This document shows positions 62,163 through 64,000 of a stretch of DNA of 64,000 bases, piece after piece. The position numbers were made by a program, and so were the translations under genes. Within the stretch, counting starts at the first letter, position 1. Each line of letters starts with the position of its first letter. Source of the DNA: an uncultured Collinsella sp. GTDB taxonomy: Bacteria; Actinomycetota; Coriobacteriia; Coriobacteriales; Coriobacteriaceae. The notes below the pieces were generated by a model. That model saw nothing but the letters and a program-made list of their open reading frames with translations, searched no databases and had not been told where the DNA came from. The stretch is taken from the NCBI GenBank assembly GCA_949285915.1, contig CASDZW010000001.1:70961-134960 (forward strand), in the 5' to 3' direction.

Positions 62163-62587
62163 TCATCAACGGTCCCAACCTCAACATGCTCGGCATACGT
62201 GAGCCGGGAATCTACGGGAACGATTCCTATGACGACCTTGTTGCCCTATGCGAGACGGCTGGAGCAGAACTTGGTTTTGAGCAGGTCGAGGTGTTTCAAT
62301 CGAATCATGAGGGCGCCATCATCGATAAGATCCAAGAGGCGTATGGCGCCTTCGACGGCATCGTCATCAATCCTGCCGCCTATACGCACACGAGCGTGGG
62401 CATTCTCGACGCGCTCAAAGCGGTGAGCGTCCCTGCCGTTGAGGTTCACATCTCAGACGTGGATGCGCGCGAGGACTTCCGTCAAATCTCCTATGCCGGT
62501 ATGGCCTGCTTTGCGCGCGTGTCGGGCGAGGGCCTTGAGGGATATCGACACGCGCTAAAGCTTCTTGCGGATCGCCTCACGTCATAG
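62150..62587 (+). CDS. aroQ: 3-dehydroquinate dehydratase, type II
   Basis: 145 residues; third shikimate step by the anti-elimination type II enzyme. [23 protein letters not shown] has the catalytic Tyr near residue 22. [15 protein letters not shown] is near 49, [20 protein letters not shown] near 71 and [21 protein letters not shown] (catalytic His) near 97-117. It completes the seven shikimate steps. No terminator is seen after it; the IS fragment begins within ~50 bases. Confidence 0.97.
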   Translation: [145 protein letters not shown]

Positions 62588-62639
62588 CTCACGCATGTGC
62601 ATTTCGCACACTCCATGTGCAACACGGGACTGCGGACGA

Positions 62640-63535
62640 TTTCCTGTACAGTCTACACCGCGTAGCCGAGGAGCCTGCGGTTCTCGTCCGGCGTCCTCCA
62701 GCCGAGCGCCTCGGATATGCGCCCCGACCGGAACCAGTGGAGCCACCGGTTGAGCTCCAGCATGAAGCCGCCGGCGTCGACCCCGGCCCAGTCCCCGTTG
62801 TGGAAGAACTCGCTCTTGAGCAGCCCGAAGAAGCCCTCCGCCCTCGCGTTGTCCGGGCTCGACCCCTTGCGGGACATGCTCCTGACGAGACGGTTCCGCC
62901 GGCAGACCTCGATCCAGCCGGGCCAGCGGTAGTGCCCGCCGCGGTCCGAGTGGACGACCGGCCGCTCCCCGGGCGCGAGCGCGGCGCACGCCGCCTCGAG
63001 GGAGGAGTTCGCCAGCCTCGCGCTCGGCGACGTCCCGATCGACCAGGACACGGGCCTGCCGTCGAAGCAGTCGGCCACGGGGCTCAGGTACACCTTGGAG
63101 CCGCAGGGGAGCCTGAACTCAGTGATGTCGGTGACCCACAGCATGTTCGGGGCGGGCGCGCGGAAGCAGTGGGAGCCGTCCCCGCGCAGCGGCAGGTTCG
63201 GGGGCGCGGGCGTCGGCTCGCCCGCGTAGCTCGACCAGCGCCTCCCCCTCGGCCTCCGGGCGGCGAGCCCCTCCTCGCGCATGACGCGCCTCACCACCTT
63301 CTCCGAGACGCGCACGCCGGCGGCGCGCAGCGTCGCGTGCACGGCGCGGTAGCCGCGCCGCCCGCAGAGCCCGAACGCCTCCGCGACGTACGGCCTGAGC
63401 CACGCCAGGCGGTCGCGGCCGAGCGTCGCGGGCGTGCGGTAGTCGTTGCCGATCGGCACGGGCGTCTGCGCCGTGAAGGGCACGAGCAGCTCCGCATGCG
63501 CACGCAGCGCGGCGAGCAGCGGCTCCTCCACATCG
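62640..63535 (-). mobile_element. IS3-type insertion sequence remnant, 5' end missing
   Basis: Only the transposase orfB region is present, starting downstream of aroQ and ending abruptly at about 63535 where ROK-kinase sequence begins on the other strand. No orfA and no clear terminal inverted repeats were found at either edge, so boundaries are approximate. Confidence 0.65.
62653..63534 (-). pseudogene. IS3-family transposase (orfB, rve domain), N-terminally truncated
   Basis: About 293 residues from the junction to the stop. HTH_21-like GRRGYRAVHATLRAAGVRVSEKVVRRVMREEGL (in parts) precedes the rve catalytic domain: first Asp in LWVTDITEF, second in PVVHSDRGGHY, Glu in NARAEGFFGLLKSEFF. 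All three DDE residues are intact. The open frame runs 46 codons further upstream to 63672, but those residues are merely the antisense of the ROK gene. A normal start and the orfA partner are missing, so it is probably inactive. Confidence 0.8.
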
Positions 63536-64000
63536 CGCGTCGACGAGACGATCGCCAACATCTGTTCCGAGATCGAGCAGATGATGGGCCGGCACGGCCT
63601 CGACTCGTCGAACACGGGCGCGAGTGGGATCAGTTGCGGCGGGCCGCTCGACAGCAAGCGAGGCGTGGTCATGTCGCCGCCTAACCTGCCCGGGTGGAAC
63701 GATATTCCGATCGTCCGGATGCTCGAAGAACGTTTCGGGATCAGGACGGGAATCCATAACGACGCGAACGCGTGCGCGCTGGCCGAGTGGAAGTTCGGCG
63801 CCGGCGTCGGGACTCAGAACATGGTGTTTCTGACGTTCGGCACCGGACTCGGCGCCGGGCTGATTCTCGACGGCAAGCTCTACGCCGGGACGAACGACAA
63901 CGCCGGCGAGCTGGGGCATATCCGCCTGTCGGAGTTCGGTCCGGTGGGATACGGCAAGTGCGGTTCGTTCGAAGGGTTCGCCAGCGGCGGCGGCATCGCC
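63536..64000 (+). CDS. ROK-family sugar kinase/regulator, fragment (both ends missing)
   Basis: One frame is open from the IS junction to the window edge, giving about 155 residues. It reads ETIANICSEIEQMMGRHGLDSS, then SGISCGGPLDSKRGVVMSPPNLPGW, RTGIHNDANACALAEWKFGAG (catalytic Asp in HNDANA), LTFGTGLGAGLILDGKLYAGTNDNAGELGHI (in parts, ROK signature) and GYGKCGSFEGFASGGG. The N-terminal ATP-binding DxGGT region is absent, replaced by the IS. ROK proteins phosphorylate sugars such as glucose or N-acetylmannosamine. It may not belong to the same chromosome segment as the rest. Confidence 0.8.

Noticed and set aside
63536..63672. First 46 residues of the transposase open frame as part of the transposase
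   Set aside because: They are the antisense of the ROK-kinase coding sequence and do not resemble an IS3 N-terminus.

Overview
The window is about 60% G+C, densely coded, and almost entirely housekeeping. It carries two-subunit (alpha/beta) glycyl-tRNA synthetase, the MEP isoprenoid enzymes IspC and IspG, an mreBCD-mrdA-rodA rod-shape cluster, TTG and GTG starts, and ribosomal proteins with long Ala/Glu tails. Together these suggest a high-G+C Gram-positive of the class Coriobacteriia, most likely Collinsella or a close relative. That placement is inferred from gene content and protein style, not from a marker search.

Layout. 1-6.6 kb (minus): start of a membrane protein, an ABC-F ATPase, tRNA-Val, a mosaic secreted/anchored surface protein, a transcription regulator split by a frameshift at a seven-G run, then tRNA-Met/Ile2 and two identical tRNA-Ala genes. 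6.6-29.3 kb (minus): the conserved Gram-positive translation and envelope superoperon in reverse, reading 5'->3' from rpsP: rpsP-khpA-rimM-trmD-lepB, glyQ-glyS, rplS-rnhB-yraN-comM-dprA-trmFO-xerC, rpsB-tsf, pyrH-frr-uppS-cdsA-dxr-rseP-ispG-proS. 29.5-30.9 kb (plus): dinB, divergent from rpsP and apparently leaderless. 30.9-38.5 kb (minus): a membrane protein of unknown function, a radical-SAM pair, rplU-rpmA-obgE-nadD-yqeK-rsfS. 38.5-53.3 kb (minus): P-type ATPase-acnA-zinc-ribbon membrane protein, ppiB-TPR membrane protein, mreB-mreC-mreD-mrdA-rodA. 53.4-62.6 kb (plus): a small unknown gene, tRNA-Arg (minus), and an eight-gene aromatic amino-acid operon covering all seven shikimate steps plus the Phe and Tyr branches. 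62.6-64 kb: a 5'-truncated IS3-type transposase (minus) abutting a 5'-truncated ROK-family sugar kinase (plus); this junction is either a rearrangement or an assembly chimera.

How it fits together. Ribosomal proteins and assembly factors (S2, S16, L19, L21, L27, RimM, ObgE, RsfS, Frr) sit with tRNA modification and charging (TrmD, TrmFO, ProS, GlyQS). Lipid-carrier and phospholipid genes (Dxr, IspG, UppS, CdsA) feed the Mre/Rod cell-wall machine. ComM, DprA, YraN and XerC are the DNA-processing group.

The part least like routine housekeeping is 2.4-6.1 kb. There a regulator with an N-terminal HTH and a C-terminal LuxR-type HTH is interrupted at a homopolymeric G7 tract, next to a mosaic adhesin-like surface protein. 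That arrangement would suit on/off (phase-variable) expression, but a sequencing error is the main alternative. No CRISPR array, prophage or replication origin is visible, and no stretch over 300 bases lacks a gene.
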